64,000 nt of DNA from Agromyces cavernae (GCF_021044935.1 NZ_JAJNMP010000002.1:744001-808000); one strand, 5' to 3'. Positions 16,760-26,383 are shown, counted from the stretch's first letter. Numbers and translations: made by a program. Notes: generated by a model from the sequence alone, not told the origin.

Positions 16760-16830
16760 TGGGGTACCTGGACTCGAACCAAGAACAACTGAACCAGAAT
16801 CAGCCGTGTTGCCAATTACACCATACCCCA
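16760..16830 (-). tRNA. tRNA-Gln (CUG)
   Basis: A 71-base cloverleaf without encoded CCA. The acceptor arms are TGGGGTA and TACCCCA, the anticodon loop is TTCTGGT with anticodon CTG between stems GCTGA and TCAGT, and the T arm reads CTTGG-TTCGAGT-CCAGG. It lies just downstream of gltX on the same strand. Actinobacteria generally lack GlnRS; GltX misacylates tRNA-Gln and GatCAB amidates it, so this pairing is functionally sensible. Confidence 0.96.
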
Positions 16831-16900
16831 ATGGCCTGAAACCGAAGCCCCGGGCCGAGAGTCAACTGTAGCCTACTGCGCTGCCCCGGCCAAACCGAGG

Positions 16901-16946
16901 TGGTCTCGATTCGCGTGGCCTCCGCGGCGCTCCTCGACCGGCGAGG
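16901..16946. repeat. Dispersed intergenic repeat, copy 1
   Basis: Begins TGGTCTCGATTCG and ends TCCTCGACCGGCGAGG, downstream of gltX. It matches two other intergenic copies at 26442 and 44648 at both ends, with a variable GC-rich centre that can form a stem. A family of small dispersed repeats at gene ends. Confidence 0.5.
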
Positions 16947-16951
16947 AAGGC

Positions 16952-18463
16952 TCAGCCGACGAGCGCAGCGAGCCGATCGATGCGGGCGAGCGAGTCGACC
17001 TTGCCGAGGATCTGCATCGACTCGAACAGGGGCGGTGAGACGCGCCGCCCCGAGATCGCGGTGCGCACCGGGCCGAAGGCCACGCGCGGCTTCAGTCCGA
17101 GTCCGTCGATGAGGGCTCCGCGCAACGCTTCCTCGATCTCGGTGTGCACCCAAGCCGAGGCGGGCAGCGCATCGAGTGCCTCGCGGGCAGCGGCGAGCAC
17201 AGCAGGCGCGTCGGCGGGAAGCGCGCCGACGGCTGCTTCCTCGAACTCGAGCGATGCGGCATCCGTGAACAGGAAACCGAGCATGCCGGGTGCCTCGCCG
17301 AGCAGGCCGATGCGCTCCTGCACGAGCGGAGCGGCCTCGGTGAGGATCGCCTCTTCACCCGGCGTGATCGGCGTCGAGACCGCACCCGCCGCCTGCAGGT
17401 AGGGCACGGTGCGTGCGGCGAATTCTCCGATGTCGAGCTGGCGGATGTGGTCGCCGTTGATGGCCTCGGCCTTCTTGAGGTCGAACCGTGCCGGGTTGGG
17501 GTTGACGTTCTCGACATCGAACGCTTCGACGAGTTCCGCCCGCGAGAACACGTCGCGGTCGGCCGAGAAGCCCCAGCCGAGGAGCGCCAGGTAGTTGAGG
17601 AGGCCCTCAGGGATGAACCCGCGGTCGCGGTGGTGGAACAGGTTCGACTCGGGGTCGCGCTTCGAGAGCTTCTTGTTGCCCTCGCCCATGACATAGGGCA
17701 GGTGGCCGAAGCGCGGGATGAACGAGGTCACGCCGATGTCGATGAGTGCGTGGTACAGCGCGACCTGGCGCGGCGTCGAGCTCAGCAGGTCTTCGCCGCG
17801 GAGGACGTGCGTGATGCCCATGAGCGCATCGTCGACGGGGTTCACGAAGGTGTAGAGCGGCACGCCGTTCGGGCGCACGGCGACGAAGTCGGTCGTCGAG
17901 CCCGCCGGGAAGTCGATGCGCCCGCGCACGAGGTCGTCGAAGGCGAGCTCGACGTCGGGTACGCGCATGCGAAGCGCGGGCTCGCGACCCTCGGCGCGGA
18001 ACGCCGCGCGCTGCTCGTCGGTGAGGTCGCGGTCGAAGTTGTCGTAGCCGTGCTGCTTGGGCCGGCCGTTGGCCTCGTTTCGGGCGTCGATCTCTTCGGC
18101 GGTCGAATAGCTCTCGTAGAGGTGGCCCGCCGCCTTCAGCTGCTCGATGATGCCGTCGTAGATCTCGCCGCGCTGCGACTGCCGGTAGGGCTCGTTCGGG
18201 CCGCCGATGCCGATGCCCTCGTCCCAGTTCAGGCCGAGCCAGGTGAGCGCGTCGATGATCTGCTCGTAGCTCTCCTCGCTGTCGCGAGCGGCGTCGGTGT
18301 CTTCGATGCGGAACACGAACGTGCCGCCGGTGTGGCGTGCGTAGGCCCAGTTGAAGAGGGCGGTGCGCACGAGGCCGACGTGCGGCGTGCCGGTCGGTGA
18401 GGGGCAGAAGCGCACACGGATGTCGCTGCCGGTGGCCTGGGTGAAGGGGGCTGTCTCAGACAT
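16952..18463 (-). CDS. gltX: Glutamate--tRNA ligase
   Basis: Charges tRNA-Glu with glutamate, and in organisms without GlnRS also tRNA-Gln. 503 residues from the ATG at 18463. Class I signatures: HIGH-like TPHVG in [28 protein letters not shown] (split across residues about 17-44), IEDTD, and the KMSKS equivalent [10 protein letters not shown]. The C-terminal half (about 320-503) is the all-helical anticodon-binding domain. The gene sits 120 bases upstream of tRNA-Gln on the same strand, and 11 bases downstream of the LysR gene. Adjacent actinobacterial gene order (FAH hydrolase beside gltX) is interrupted here by a LysR/aminotransferase pair. Confidence 0.97.
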   Translation of the reverse strand: MSETAPFTQATGSDIRVRFCPSPTGTPHVGLVRTALFNWAYARHTGGTFVFRIEDTDAARDSEESYEQIIDALTWLGLNWDEGIGIGGPNEPYRQSQRGEIYDGIIEQLKAAGHLYESYSTAEEIDARNEANGRPKQHGYDNFDRDLTDEQRAAFRAEGREPALRMRVPDVELAFDDLVRGRIDFPAGSTTDFVAVRPNGVPLYTFVNPVDDALMGITHVLRGEDLLSSTPRQVALYHALIDIGVTSFIPRFGHLPYVMGEGNKKLSKRDPESNLFHHRDRGFIPEGLLNYLALLGWGFSADRDVFSRAELVEAFDVENVNPNPARFDLKKAEAINGDHIRQLDIGEFAARTVPYLQAAGAVSTPITPGEEAILTEAAPLVQERIGLLGEAPGMLGFLFTDAASLEFEEAAVGALPADAPAVLAAAREALDALPASAWVHTEIEEALRGALIDGLGLKPRVAFGPVRTAISGRRVSPPLFESMQILGKVDSLARIDRLAALVG

Positions 18464-18474
18464 ACCCCTCAATG

Positions 18475-19416
18475 CTATCGACCGGCGAGCGCCTCGAGCG
18501 CGGCGATCGCGGCACCCACGGCGGGCACCCGCTCGGCGCCCTTCGCGGTGACGAGATGCAGCGACCGCACATCGGCGTGTGCGGTCGGCCGCACGACGAC
18601 GCCGCGGTGGCGCGGCGACGCGGCGAGCGCGAGGTCGGGCAGCAGTGCCACGCCGAGCCCCTGCGCCACCATGCCTTCAACGGCGACGAAGTTGTCGGTC
18701 TCGAAGGCGATGCGCGGCACGAAACCCGCGGTGCCGGCCAGCTCGAGCAGATGGCCGCGGCAGCGCGGACACCCGGCGATCCAGGGTTCATCGCGCAACC
18801 GCTCGAGGCCGACGACGTCATCGACGGCGGCGGGATGCTCCGTCGGCAGCACCAGCCGCATCGGCTCGTCACCGAACGGGCGAACCTCGAGGCCGCGGGC
18901 GCTCGCGCGGTGGGGGTCGTCGCGGTCACCCGGGTAGCTGAAGGTGAGCGCGAGGTCGGCGCGATCGGCACGCACCGCTGCCACCGCCTCGGGCGGCTCG
19001 GCCTCGACGTACGTGAGATCGAGGCCCGGATGCGAGGCCGCGAGCGTCGCGATCAGACGCGGCACGAGGGTCGCCGACGCCGACGGGAAGGCGACGAGCC
19101 GCACGCGTCCCGTGCGAAGGCCCCGGATCTCGGCGAGTTCGCCGGCCGCTTCCTCGAGCGCGGTCGCGACCGCGTTCGCATGTCGCGCGAGCACTCTGCC
19201 GGATTCGGTGAGACGGATGCCACGGCCCACCCGCTCGACGAGCGCGATGCCCGTGCGCTCCTCGAAGCGACGCAGCTGCTGGCTCACGGCCGGCTGGCTG
19301 TAGCCGAGCGCCTCGGCGGCTGCGGTGAGCGAACCGTGCTCGGCGATCCGGCGCACGACGCGCACGGTCTGCAGGTCGAGCGCGCCCGCGAGCGCTTCGG
19401 TCGAGGCATCCGACAT
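18475..19416 (-). CDS. LysR-family transcriptional regulator
   Basis: LysR-type regulator, 313 residues from the ATG at 19416; an upstream in-frame start would read through the intergenic promoter. The N-terminal helix-turn-helix is at about residues 16-75 ([35 protein letters not shown]). The C-terminal two-thirds is a periplasmic-binding-protein-like effector domain. It is divergent from a class-V aminotransferase gene with an 82-base AT-richer spacer (19417-19498), the classic layout for a LysR protein controlling its neighbour. Effector not predictable. Confidence 0.92.
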   Translation of the reverse strand: MSDASTEALAGALDLQTVRVVRRIAEHGSLTAAAEALGYSQPAVSQQLRRFEERTGIALVERVGRGIRLTESGRVLARHANAVATALEEAAGELAEIRGLRTGRVRLVAFPSASATLVPRLIATLAASHPGLDLTYVEAEPPEAVAAVRADRADLALTFSYPGDRDDPHRASARGLEVRPFGDEPMRLVLPTEHPAAVDDVVGLERLRDEPWIAGCPRCRGHLLELAGTAGFVPRIAFETDNFVAVEGMVAQGLGVALLPDLALAASPRHRGVVVRPTAHADVRSLHLVTAKGAERVPAVGAAIAALEALAGR

Positions 19417-19498
19417 GCCTGAATCATAACCCGAAGGAATATATTTGATCGCATACTGGTGGTTGTCGAATGAATGCCGTGGGCGAAGACTGGACCGC

Positions 19499-20548
19499 AT
19501 GCACCATTCACGTGATCGTTTCGCTGCCGGTCGCGGCTATCTCGCGGCCTGCACCCTCGGGCTGCCCGTCGATGTCACCCGCGATGCCGTGCGCCGTGAC
19601 CTCGAACGCTGGTCGGCCGGCGAGGCGACGGCCGCCGACTACTCATCAGCGCTCGAGCGCGCTCGCGGTCACGCCGCGACACTGCTCGGAACGAGCGCCG
19701 GGCGCATCGCGACCGGTTCGCAGGTCTCGGTGTTCGCCGGGCTCGCAGCAGCGTCGGCGCCCGCCGGCGCCGAGGTGCTCTGCGTCGACGGCGACTTCTC
19801 GTCGGTCGTCGCGCCGTTCCTCGCCCGCGGCGACCTGCGGGTGCGGCACGTGCCGCTCGATACGCTCGCCGATGAGATCACTCCGTCGACCTGGCTCGTC
19901 TCGTACTCGCTCGTGCAGTCCGCCACGGGCGAGGTCGCCGACGCGGCATCCGTCACCGAAGCCGCTCGCGCGGCCGGTGCCCTCATCCTGCTCGACACCA
20001 CGCAGGCCACGGGGTGGATGCCGACGACCGACCTCGACGCCGACCTCGTGGTCTGCCACGCCTACAAGTGGCTCGGCGCGCCGCGTGGTGCCGCCTTCGC
20101 CGCGGTCAGCGACCGCGCCGTCGACGAGTTCGTTGCGCACACCGCGGGCTGGTACTCGGGCGACGACCCGTGGGCGTCGTGCTACGGCCCCGGACTGCAT
20201 CTTGCGCGGGGCGCGCGCCGGTTCGAGGTCTCCCCCGCGTGGCACGCCTGGGCGGGGGCCGAGGCTGCGCTCGGGTTCGCCGCCTCGCTCGACATGGCGG
20301 ACGTGCGACGCCACGACGTCGCGCTCGCGAACACGTTCCGCGAGCGGCTCGGGCTCGAGGCATCCGACTCGGCCATCGTGACGTGGCCCGACGCCGACGG
20401 CAGCGCCCTCGCCGCCCTCACCGCGTCGGGCGTGGTCGCCTCGGGGCGCGCCGCTCGCGCGAGGGTCGCGTTCCACCTCTGGAACGACGAGGACGATGTC
20501 GAGTTCGCCGTCGATGCGCTCGGGCTCACCGCGCGCAGCGCGAGGTGA
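19499..20548 (+). CDS. Class-V aminotransferase (PLP-dependent)
   Basis: Fold-type I PLP enzyme, 349 residues from ATG 19499. The PLP lysine is Lys190 in CHAYKWLGAPRG and the aspartate holding the pyridine nitrogen is Asp166 in LLDTTQATGW; SATGEV precedes it. It resembles kynureninase/cysteine-desulfurase-like enzymes but is short, and the precise reaction (aminotransferase, desulfurase, lyase) cannot be fixed. No clear ribosome site precedes the ATG, which would fit a short-leader or leaderless mRNA. It is divergent from the LysR gene that probably controls it, and convergent with the FAH hydrolase gene nine bases away. LysR and this gene look like an insertion into the conserved gltX-FAH order. 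Confidence 0.87.
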   Translation: MHHSRDRFAAGRGYLAACTLGLPVDVTRDAVRRDLERWSAGEATAADYSSALERARGHAATLLGTSAGRIATGSQVSVFAGLAAASAPAGAEVLCVDGDFSSVVAPFLARGDLRVRHVPLDTLADEITPSTWLVSYSLVQSATGEVADAASVTEAARAAGALILLDTTQATGWMPTTDLDADLVVCHAYKWLGAPRGAAFAAVSDRAVDEFVAHTAGWYSGDDPWASCYGPGLHLARGARRFEVSPAWHAWAGAEAALGFAASLDMADVRRHDVALANTFRERLGLEASDSAIVTWPDADGSALAALTASGVVASGRAARARVAFHLWNDEDDVEFAVDALGLTARSAR

Positions 20549-20556
20549 CGCTTCAT

Positions 20557-21330
20557 TCAGTTGGCGGCGCGCACCGAGTTCGAGAGGGTGCCGAGGCCTG
20601 AGACCGTCACCTCGACGGTGTCGCCGTCGACGATCGGGCCGACGCCGGCGGGGGTCCCGGTGAGGATGACGTCGCCCGGAAGCAGGGTGAACACGCTCGA
20701 GGCGTAGGCGACGATCGCGGGCACCGAGTGCACGAGGTCGGCGAGGCGCCCCTCCTGCTTGCGCACGCCGTTGACGCTCGTCTCGATGGTGCCGTCGACG
20801 AAGTCGACGTCGGTGTCGATCACGGGGCCGAGCGGACAGAAGGAGTCGAACCCCTTCGCCCGCGTCCACTGCCCGTCACGCTGCTGCAGGTCGCGGGCGG
20901 TGACGTCGTTCGCGATCGTGTATCCGAAGATCACCTGGTCTGCGTCGGCCTCGCTGACGTTCTTCGCGATGCGCCCGATCACGACGGCGAGCTCGCCCTC
21001 GTGCTCGACTCGCTCGCTCTGCCTCGGCAGCACGATCGCATCGTCGGGGCCGATCACCGACGTGTTGGGCTTCAGGAACAGCAGCGGTTCGGCCGGCGCC
21101 TCGCCACCCATCTCGGCGGCGTGGTCGTGGTAGTTCTTGCCGACGGCGACGACCTTCGAGCGCGGGATCACGGGAGCAAGCAGCTTCGCGTCGGCGAGAG
21201 CCACACGCTCCCCAGTGGGCTCGTAGCCCGCGAACATCGGGTCGGCCTTCAGCACGACGAGTTCGTCCTCCTCCTCGTCGACGATGCCGAACGAGATGGT
21301 CTCACCGTGGCTGAACCGCGCGATCTTCAT
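20557..21330 (-). CDS. Fumarylacetoacetate hydrolase-family protein
   Basis: FAH-superfamily metal-dependent hydrolase or isomerase, 257 residues from the ATG at 21330 (MKIARFSHG); longer starts give low-complexity sequence. It has VAVGKNYHDHAAEMG, the metal ligands in EHEGELAVVIG (two glutamates) and an aspartate in TIANDVTARDLQ, and KGFDSFCPLGPV. The family cleaves acylpyruvates or isomerises/decarboxylates homoprotocatechuate-pathway intermediates; in actinobacteria this protein sits beside gltX, so it is probably a housekeeping acylpyruvase or oxaloacetate tautomerase-like enzyme. Exact substrate unknown. Confidence 0.9.
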   Translation of the reverse strand: MKIARFSHGETISFGIVDEEEDELVVLKADPMFAGYEPTGERVALADAKLLAPVIPRSKVVAVGKNYHDHAAEMGGEAPAEPLLFLKPNTSVIGPDDAIVLPRQSERVEHEGELAVVIGRIAKNVSEADADQVIFGYTIANDVTARDLQQRDGQWTRAKGFDSFCPLGPVIDTDVDFVDGTIETSVNGVRKQEGRLADLVHSVPAIVAYASSVFTLLPGDVILTGTPAGVGPIVDGDTVEVTVSGLGTLSNSVRAAN

Positions 21331-21389
21331 GCGACTCAGCCTAGGGCTTGGCCCGTGCCGAGGCATGCGCTCGCGCACCTCGGTTCGCG

Positions 21390-21442
21390 ATGTCGCGCGA
21401 ACTGCGGTTCGGGCGGAGGGATGCGCGCAATTCGCGCGACAT
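21390..21442. repeat. Long-loop inverted repeat between ilvE and FAH genes
   Basis: ATGTCGCGCGAA (21390-21401) and its exact complement TTCGCGCGACAT (21431-21442) with 29 bases between. It lies in the 163-base gap behind ilvE. It may be a terminator-like stem or a paired binding site for the FAH gene promoter. Confidence 0.55.
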
Positions 21443-21493
21443 GACGGCACTCTGCGTCGGCCCGGCCCAATGGTCGGATGACCGTGCCGGACC

Positions 21494-22609
21494 TCACGCG
21501 TCGAGGCGCGTCAGCCAGCCGTGGCGATCTTCGACGCGGCCGTACTGGATGCCCGTGAGCTCCTCGCGCAGCGAGAGTGCGAGCTCTGCCGCGGCGTCGC
21601 CCTCGTGCACGATCTCGAAGTCCTCCGCGAGCAGGCGCCCGATCGGCGTGATCACTGCGGCCGTGCCGCACGCGAACGCACCCACGATCTCGCCCGAGGC
21701 CGAGCCCTCACGCCACTCGTCGATCGTGACCCGCCGGCTCTCGACGGCGTGCCCACGGTCGCGGGCGAGCTGCAGCACCGAGTCGCGGGTGATGCCCTCG
21801 AGGATCGAGTCCGACTCGGGCGTGACGAGCGTGCCGTCTTTGTAGACCAGCACGACGTTCATGCCGCCGAGTTCCTCGAGATACGTGCCCTCGTCGAGGA
21901 ACAGCACCTGCTGGCAGCCGTGCTCGGCGGCCTCTGCCTGCGGCAGCAGCGACGACGCGTAGTTGCCGCCGGTCTTCGCAGCGCCCGTGCCTCCCTTGCC
22001 GGCTCGCGCGTACTTCGTCGACAACCAGATCGACACCGGCTGCACGCCGCCGTGGAAGTACGCTCCGGCGGGGCTCGCGATCACGTAGTACGCGACCTTC
22101 TTCGCGGGGCGCACGCCGAGGAACGCCTCTTTCGCGAACATGAACGGACGCAGGTACAGGCTGGTCTCGGGAGCACCCGGAACCCAGTCGGCGTCGACCG
22201 CGATGAGCTGCTTGAGCGACTCGATGAAGATCTCGCTCGGCAGTTCGGGCAGGGCGAGCCGCGCCGCCGAGCGCTGCATGCGCGCCGCGTTCTCGAACGG
22301 CCTGAACGTCCAGATCGATCCGTCGGTGTGCCGGTAGGCCTTCATGCCCTCGAAGATCTCCTGCGCGTAGTGCAGCACTGCAGCCGACGGGTCGAGTGCG
22401 ATCGGGCCGTACGGCGAGACGCGCGGGCGATGCCAGCCGCCCTTCTCACTCCAGCAGACGTCGACCATGTGGTCGGTGAAGTGGTTGCCGAAACCGGGGT
22501 CGGCCAGGATCGCGTCGCGTTCGGCCGGCGTCTTCGCCTGCTCGTTGCGGGTGACCTGCCAGATGAGCCCTGCGGCCGATGGAGCCTGGAGCGGAAGGTT
22601 GATCGTCAT
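21494..22609 (-). CDS. ilvE: Branched-chain amino acid aminotransferase
   Basis: Transfers the amino group between glutamate and the 2-oxo acids of valine, leucine and isoleucine; last step of their synthesis. 371 residues, fold-type IV PLP enzyme. The PLP lysine is Lys212 in GTGAAKTGGNYASSL. Other class-IV marks: ALHYAQEIFEGMKAY-like (VLHYAQEIFEGMKAY), YLRPFMFA and LDEGTYLEELGGMNV. It is the large BCAT II type usual in actinobacteria. It lies 23 bases downstream of leuB, so leucine-pathway genes are clustered. Confidence 0.97.
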   Translation of the reverse strand: MTINLPLQAPSAAGLIWQVTRNEQAKTPAERDAILADPGFGNHFTDHMVDVCWSEKGGWHRPRVSPYGPIALDPSAAVLHYAQEIFEGMKAYRHTDGSIWTFRPFENAARMQRSAARLALPELPSEIFIESLKQLIAVDADWVPGAPETSLYLRPFMFAKEAFLGVRPAKKVAYYVIASPAGAYFHGGVQPVSIWLSTKYARAGKGGTGAAKTGGNYASSLLPQAEAAEHGCQQVLFLDEGTYLEELGGMNVVLVYKDGTLVTPESDSILEGITRDSVLQLARDRGHAVESRRVTIDEWREGSASGEIVGAFACGTAAVITPIGRLLAEDFEIVHEGDAAAELALSLREELTGIQYGRVEDRHGWLTRLDA

Positions 22610-22632
22610 GATGTCTTCTTTCGTGCGCTGGA

Positions 22633-23694
22633 TCAGTCGAGTGCGCCGATTCGGGCGACGATCGCGTCGCCGACCTCGGAGGTCGATCGTTTCGCGTCGC
22701 CGCGTTCGGCGACATCGGCGGTGACCGCCTGCCGGACCTTCGACGCGATCTCTGCCCGACCGAGGTGGTCGAGCAGGAGTGCGATCGAGAGGATCGCGGC
22801 GGTGGGGTCGGCGATGCCCTTGCCGGCGATGTCGGGTGCAGAGCCGTGTACCGGCTCGAACATGCTGGGGAATCGGCCGTCGGGGTTGATGTTGCCCGAG
22901 GCTGCGAGGCCGATGCCGCCGCTGATCGCGCCGGCCAGGTCGGTGAGGATGTCGCCGAAGAGGTTGTCTGTGACGATGACATCGAATCTAGCAGGATCGG
23001 TGACGAGGAAGATCGTCGCGGCGTCGACGTGCAGGTAGTCGACGGTCACATCGGGGTGCTCGGCCGCGACGGCATCGACCGTGCGCTTCCACAGCGAGCC
23101 GGCGAAGACGAGCACGTTGGTCTTGTGCACGAGGGTGAGCCGCTTGCGCGGGCGAGCGGATGCCGCGGCGAATGCGTATCGAACGACCCGTTCGACCCCG
23201 TAGGCGGTGTTGACCGAGACCTCATTGGCGACCTCGTGCGGCGTGCCCGCACGGATCGCGCCCCCGTTGCCGACGTAGGGCCCCTCGGTCCCCTCGCGAA
23301 CGACGACGAAGTCGACGTCACCGGGGCTCGCGAGCGGGCTCGCGACACCGGGGTACAGTACCGACGGCCGCAGGTTGACGTAGTGATCGAGCTCGAAGCG
23401 CAACTTGAGCAGCAGCCCCCGCTCGATGTTGGCGCCGACGAGTCGCGGATCGCCGGGCACGCCGCCCACGGCGCCGAGCAGGATCGCGTCGTTCCCCTTG
23501 ATCTCGTCGAGGTCGTCATCGGTCAGCACGTCGCCGGTGTCGAGGTAGCGCTGGGCACCGAGTGAGAAGCGAGTCTGCTCGAACGTGAGATCAGTGCCCT
23601 CGGAGACCGCGGCGAGCACCCTCAGCGCCTCGTCGACGACCTCCGGACCGATCCCGTCACCGGGAATCACCGCGAGCTTGACCGCTTCACCCAT
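22633..23694 (-). CDS. leuB: 3-isopropylmalate dehydrogenase
   Basis: Oxidises and decarboxylates 3-isopropylmalate to 2-oxoisocaproate with NAD in leucine synthesis; cytoplasmic. 353 residues. Motifs: [10 protein letters not shown] at the start, [14 protein letters not shown] with the substrate arginines, [20 protein letters not shown] with the catalytic lysine, [11 protein letters not shown] with the metal aspartates and [20 protein letters not shown] at the end (20 residues). It is the first gene of the leuB-ilvE unit and diverges from a small membrane protein gene. Confidence 0.97.
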   Translation of the reverse strand: MGEAVKLAVIPGDGIGPEVVDEALRVLAAVSEGTDLTFEQTRFSLGAQRYLDTGDVLTDDDLDEIKGNDAILLGAVGGVPGDPRLVGANIERGLLLKLRFELDHYVNLRPSVLYPGVASPLASPGDVDFVVVREGTEGPYVGNGGAIRAGTPHEVANEVSVNTAYGVERVVRYAFAAASARPRKRLTLVHKTNVLVFAGSLWKRTVDAVAAEHPDVTVDYLHVDAATIFLVTDPARFDVIVTDNLFGDILTDLAGAISGGIGLAASGNINPDGRFPSMFEPVHGSAPDIAGKGIADPTAAILSIALLLDHLGRAEIASKVRQAVTADVAERGDAKRSTSEVGDAIVARIGALD

Positions 23695-23831
23695 GAATGC
23701 TCCTCCGAAAAGTCAACCCCTCCAGCGTACTGTCCACGAGCACGGGCGCATCGATACACTCGGCCTCAGGACGAGGTATCCGCCTCATCGAAACGCGGCC
23801 GGGCCGGCCGCCGGAGAGAAAGCAGGACCAC

Positions 23832-24086
23832 ATGAGTATCGGCCTCGGTATCGTGCTCGTCGTCATCGGTGCGATCCTCACGTTCGCGCTGAACATCACC
23901 GTCGAATGGATCAACCTGCAACTCGTCGGCTACATCCTCATGGGCGCCGGGGTCGTGGTGATCATCATCGGCATCGTGCTGCTGGCACGCCGTCGTCGCA
24001 CGGTGGCGACGTCTCGCACGAGCGTCGACCCGGCGACGGGCGACCAGGTCACCCGCAATGAGCGGTCCACGCCCGAGGAACCCTGA
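23832..24086 (+). CDS. Small two-helix membrane protein, DUF6458-like
   Basis: 84 residues from ATG 23832 with AGCAGGA just upstream. Two membrane helices: SIGLGIVLVVIGAILTFAL (about 2-20) and VGYILMGAGVVVIIIGIVLL (about 31-50), then a basic RRRR and a polar tail. The short SIGLGI...GAIL pattern matches the small actinobacterial membrane proteins known as DUF6458. Function unknown. It is divergent from leuB and converges with the MFS exporter gene nine bases away. Confidence 0.82.
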   Translation: MSIGLGIVLVVIGAILTFALNITVEWINLQLVGYILMGAGVVVIIIGIVLLARRRRTVATSRTSVDPATGDQVTRNERSTPEEP

Positions 24087-24095
24087 CGGTTCCGC

Positions 24096-25673
24096 TCACT
24101 CCGCCTGGGATTCCGCACGCGCCGCGGTCGGATTGCGCAGGGCGACCGCACCGATGATCGCGGCCGCGATCATGAGCGCGACCCCGATCAGGGACGTCAC
24201 GACGACCCCCTCGTCGAAGGCGAGCGCGGCGGATGTCGCAAGCTGGTCGGCGATCGATGCGGGCAGCTGCTCGGCCACGGTGACGGCGCCCGCGAGCGTC
24301 TCGCGAGCCGTCGCAGCCTGCGCCGCCGTGAGCGCGCCGGGCAGTTCGATCGCCGCGCGGTAGTGCGCCGCGAGGATCGATCCGAGGGCGGCGGTTCCGA
24401 GGACGGCGCCGAGCTCGTAGGCGGTCTCGGAGACCGCTGACGCCGCGCCCGCCTTCGCGGGCGGTGCGCTCGAGAGGATGAGCTCGTTCGAGACGGTCTC
24501 GGCGGCGCCGATTCCGACGCCGAGCAGCACGAACGCCATGACGACCGGTGCGATCGAATCGGCGGTCGCATTGAAGGCGACGATCGCATAACCCGCAGCC
24601 GAGAGCGCGAGCGCGACGGGGACGAGCACGCGCGGCCGCACCCGCCGCGCGATCGGCACGACGACGAGCCCCGCGAGGATCATCGCGACGAGCCCGGGCA
24701 GCAGCGCCACCCCTGCGGCGACCGGGGCGAGGCCCGCGATCAGTTGCAGGTGCTGCGAGACGAAGAAGAGGAAGCCGACGAGCGCGATGACGCTGAACAG
24801 GTTGATGAGCACCGCGCCGCCGAACGAGCCCTGCCGGAACAGGCGCACATCGAGCATCGGCGAGCTGCTGCGAAGCTGACGGCGCACGAACCATGCACCC
24901 GCGGCGACGCCGACCGCGATCATGAAGAGGCCTCCCCCGGTGACGCCCTCGGTCGCGAGCGACTTGATGCCGTAGACGACCGGGCCCATCGCCGCCAGGG
25001 ACAGCAGCGTGCTGAGAAGATCGATGCGGCCCGGCGCGGGATCGCGGCTCTCGGGGATGAGCAGCGGCACGAGGATGAGCATGGGCACCAGCACCGGCAC
25101 CGCGAGCAGGAAGACCGAGCCCCAGTGGAAGTGCTCGAGCAGCACGCCGCCCACGATCGGGCCCAGAGCCGAGCCGGCCGCGAAGCCCGACGCCCAGATC
25201 GCGATCGCGAGCCGTCGGTGCTCCCGGTCGACGAACACCGTGCGCAGCAACGAGAGCGTCGACGGCATCAGCATCGCGCCGAAGAAGCCGAGCGCGGCGC
25301 GGGCTGCGATCAACGCCTCGGCGGTGGGCGCGAACGCCGCCGCGACCGACACCACGGTGAAGCCGATCGAGCCGACCAGCAGCATGCGCCGGCGACCGTA
25401 GCGGTCACCGGCGCTGCCCATCGCGACGAGCAGTCCGGCGAGCACGAGCGGGTAGGCGTCGATGATCCAGAGCTGCTGCGCCGCCGTCGGCGCGAGGTCG
25501 CGCGAGATCGCGGGCAACGCGAAGCTCAGCACGGTGTTGTCGACCGAGACGAGCAGCGTCGGCAGCATGAGCACGGCGAGTGCGATCCATGCTCGGCGAG
25601 GCGCTCGGGTGCGGGCGCCGGCGGGCGGTGCCTGTTCTGGCGCGGAGTGTGTCGTCTGGGTGAGGTCGGTCAT
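24096..25673 (-). CDS. DHA2-family (14-TM) MFS multidrug exporter
   Basis: Drug/H+ antiporter of the QacA/EmrB type, 525 residues with about 14 membrane segments. Motif A is GSAGDRYGRRRMLLVG (residues about 84-99), motif C-like GFAAGSALGPIVGGVLLEH. LDVRLFR and the large helix count are typical of DHA2. It exports cationic drugs, dyes or antiseptics using the proton gradient. It is divergent from a TetR gene across a 90-base spacer with a long palindrome (25699-25728), a standard local repressor circuit. Confidence 0.94.
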   Translation of the reverse strand: MTDLTQTTHSAPEQAPPAGARTRAPRRAWIALAVLMLPTLLVSVDNTVLSFALPAISRDLAPTAAQQLWIIDAYPLVLAGLLVAMGSAGDRYGRRRMLLVGSIGFTVVSVAAAFAPTAEALIAARAALGFFGAMLMPSTLSLLRTVFVDREHRRLAIAIWASGFAAGSALGPIVGGVLLEHFHWGSVFLLAVPVLVPMLILVPLLIPESRDPAPGRIDLLSTLLSLAAMGPVVYGIKSLATEGVTGGGLFMIAVGVAAGAWFVRRQLRSSSPMLDVRLFRQGSFGGAVLINLFSVIALVGFLFFVSQHLQLIAGLAPVAAGVALLPGLVAMILAGLVVVPIARRVRPRVLVPVALALSAAGYAIVAFNATADSIAPVVMAFVLLGVGIGAAETVSNELILSSAPPAKAGAASAVSETAYELGAVLGTAALGSILAAHYRAAIELPGALTAAQAATARETLAGAVTVAEQLPASIADQLATSAALAFDEGVVVTSLIGVALMIAAAIIGAVALRNPTAARAESQAE

Positions 25674-25698
25674 GCTCTACTCGTTCGTCGTGGCTTCG

Positions 25699-25728
25699 GT
25701 TACTATACCGTCCGGTTGGTATAGTAAC
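25699..25728. promoter_or_regulatory. TetR operator between MFS exporter and regulator
   Basis: GTTACTATACC (25699-25709) and its exact complement GGTATAGTAAC (25718-25728) around 8 bases. Each arm contains TATAGT reading outward (25720-25725 on + and 25707-25702 on -), a good -10 for each divergent gene, so binding would shut both promoters. Confidence 0.85.
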
Positions 25729-25763
25729 AGCATGAGCATCACGACGTCGACCACAATGGGGTC

Positions 25764-26330
25764 ATGAGTCGCCCCCCAGCCGCCCGCGAGGCGGTGCTCG
25801 ACGCCTTCGAGCGCATCATCATCGCCGAGGGCGAGCGCACCGCAACACTCGACGCCACCGCCCGGGCCGCCGGCGTCTCGAAGGGCGGCCTGCTGTACCA
25901 CTTCGGCTCGAGGCACGCGCTGATCGCCGGACTCGTCGAGCGGCTGCATCGACGCATCGACGACGACGTCGACCGCATCCACACCGCTCCCGACGGAGCG
26001 ATCTCGTACTTCGTGCGCTCGTCCGTTGCGCTCGAGACCCCGCTCGACCACAGCTTCGTCGCCACGGTGCGCCTCGCGCAGGGCGGCGACCGTCAGGCCG
26101 CCGAGGCGATCGGCGCCGTGCGATCGCGCTGGCTCGTCGAGATCGGCCGGCATGTCGCCGATCCGTCGCTCGCCCTGGCGATCACGCTCATCGGCGACGG
26201 GCTCTACTACCACTCGGCACTGCAGGCCGACCTCGCCACGCGCGCGGGCGTCATCGACGACGAGATCGGAAAGCCCGAGATGAACGCCCTCGTCGCCCTG
26301 CTCGAGCGGATCGCCGGCGAATCACGCTGA
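25764..26330 (+). CDS. TetR-family repressor of the MFS exporter
   Basis: TetR-family DNA-binding protein, 188 residues. The helix-turn-helix is at about residues 10-55 (TLDATARAAGVSKGGLLYHF, then GSRHALI), and the C-terminal domain resembles the QacR/TetR_C ligand domains of drug sensors. It probably represses itself and the divergent exporter through the palindrome at 25699-25728 and releases when a drug binds. The last codons and stop are the first unit of a 16-bp tandem repeat. Confidence 0.92.
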   Translation: MSRPPAAREAVLDAFERIIIAEGERTATLDATARAAGVSKGGLLYHFGSRHALIAGLVERLHRRIDDDVDRIHTAPDGAISYFVRSSVALETPLDHSFVATVRLAQGGDRQAAEAIGAVRSRWLVEIGRHVADPSLALAITLIGDGLYYHSALQADLATRAGVIDDEIGKPEMNALVALLERIAGESR

Positions 26331-26379
26331 CCCCGATTCACGCTTACCCCGATTCACGCTGACCCCGATTCACGCTGAC
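26319..26379 (+). repeat. 16-bp tandem repeat at 3' end of TetR gene
   Basis: Four head-to-tail units of GATTCACGCTGACCCC starting at 26319, 26335, 26351 and 26367; the last is 13 bases. The first unit (GAATCACGCTGACCCC) contains the TetR stop codon; the second has GCTTACC for GCTGACC. It looks like slippage amplification beyond the coding region. Confidence 0.9.
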
Positions 26380-26383
26380 GCGA

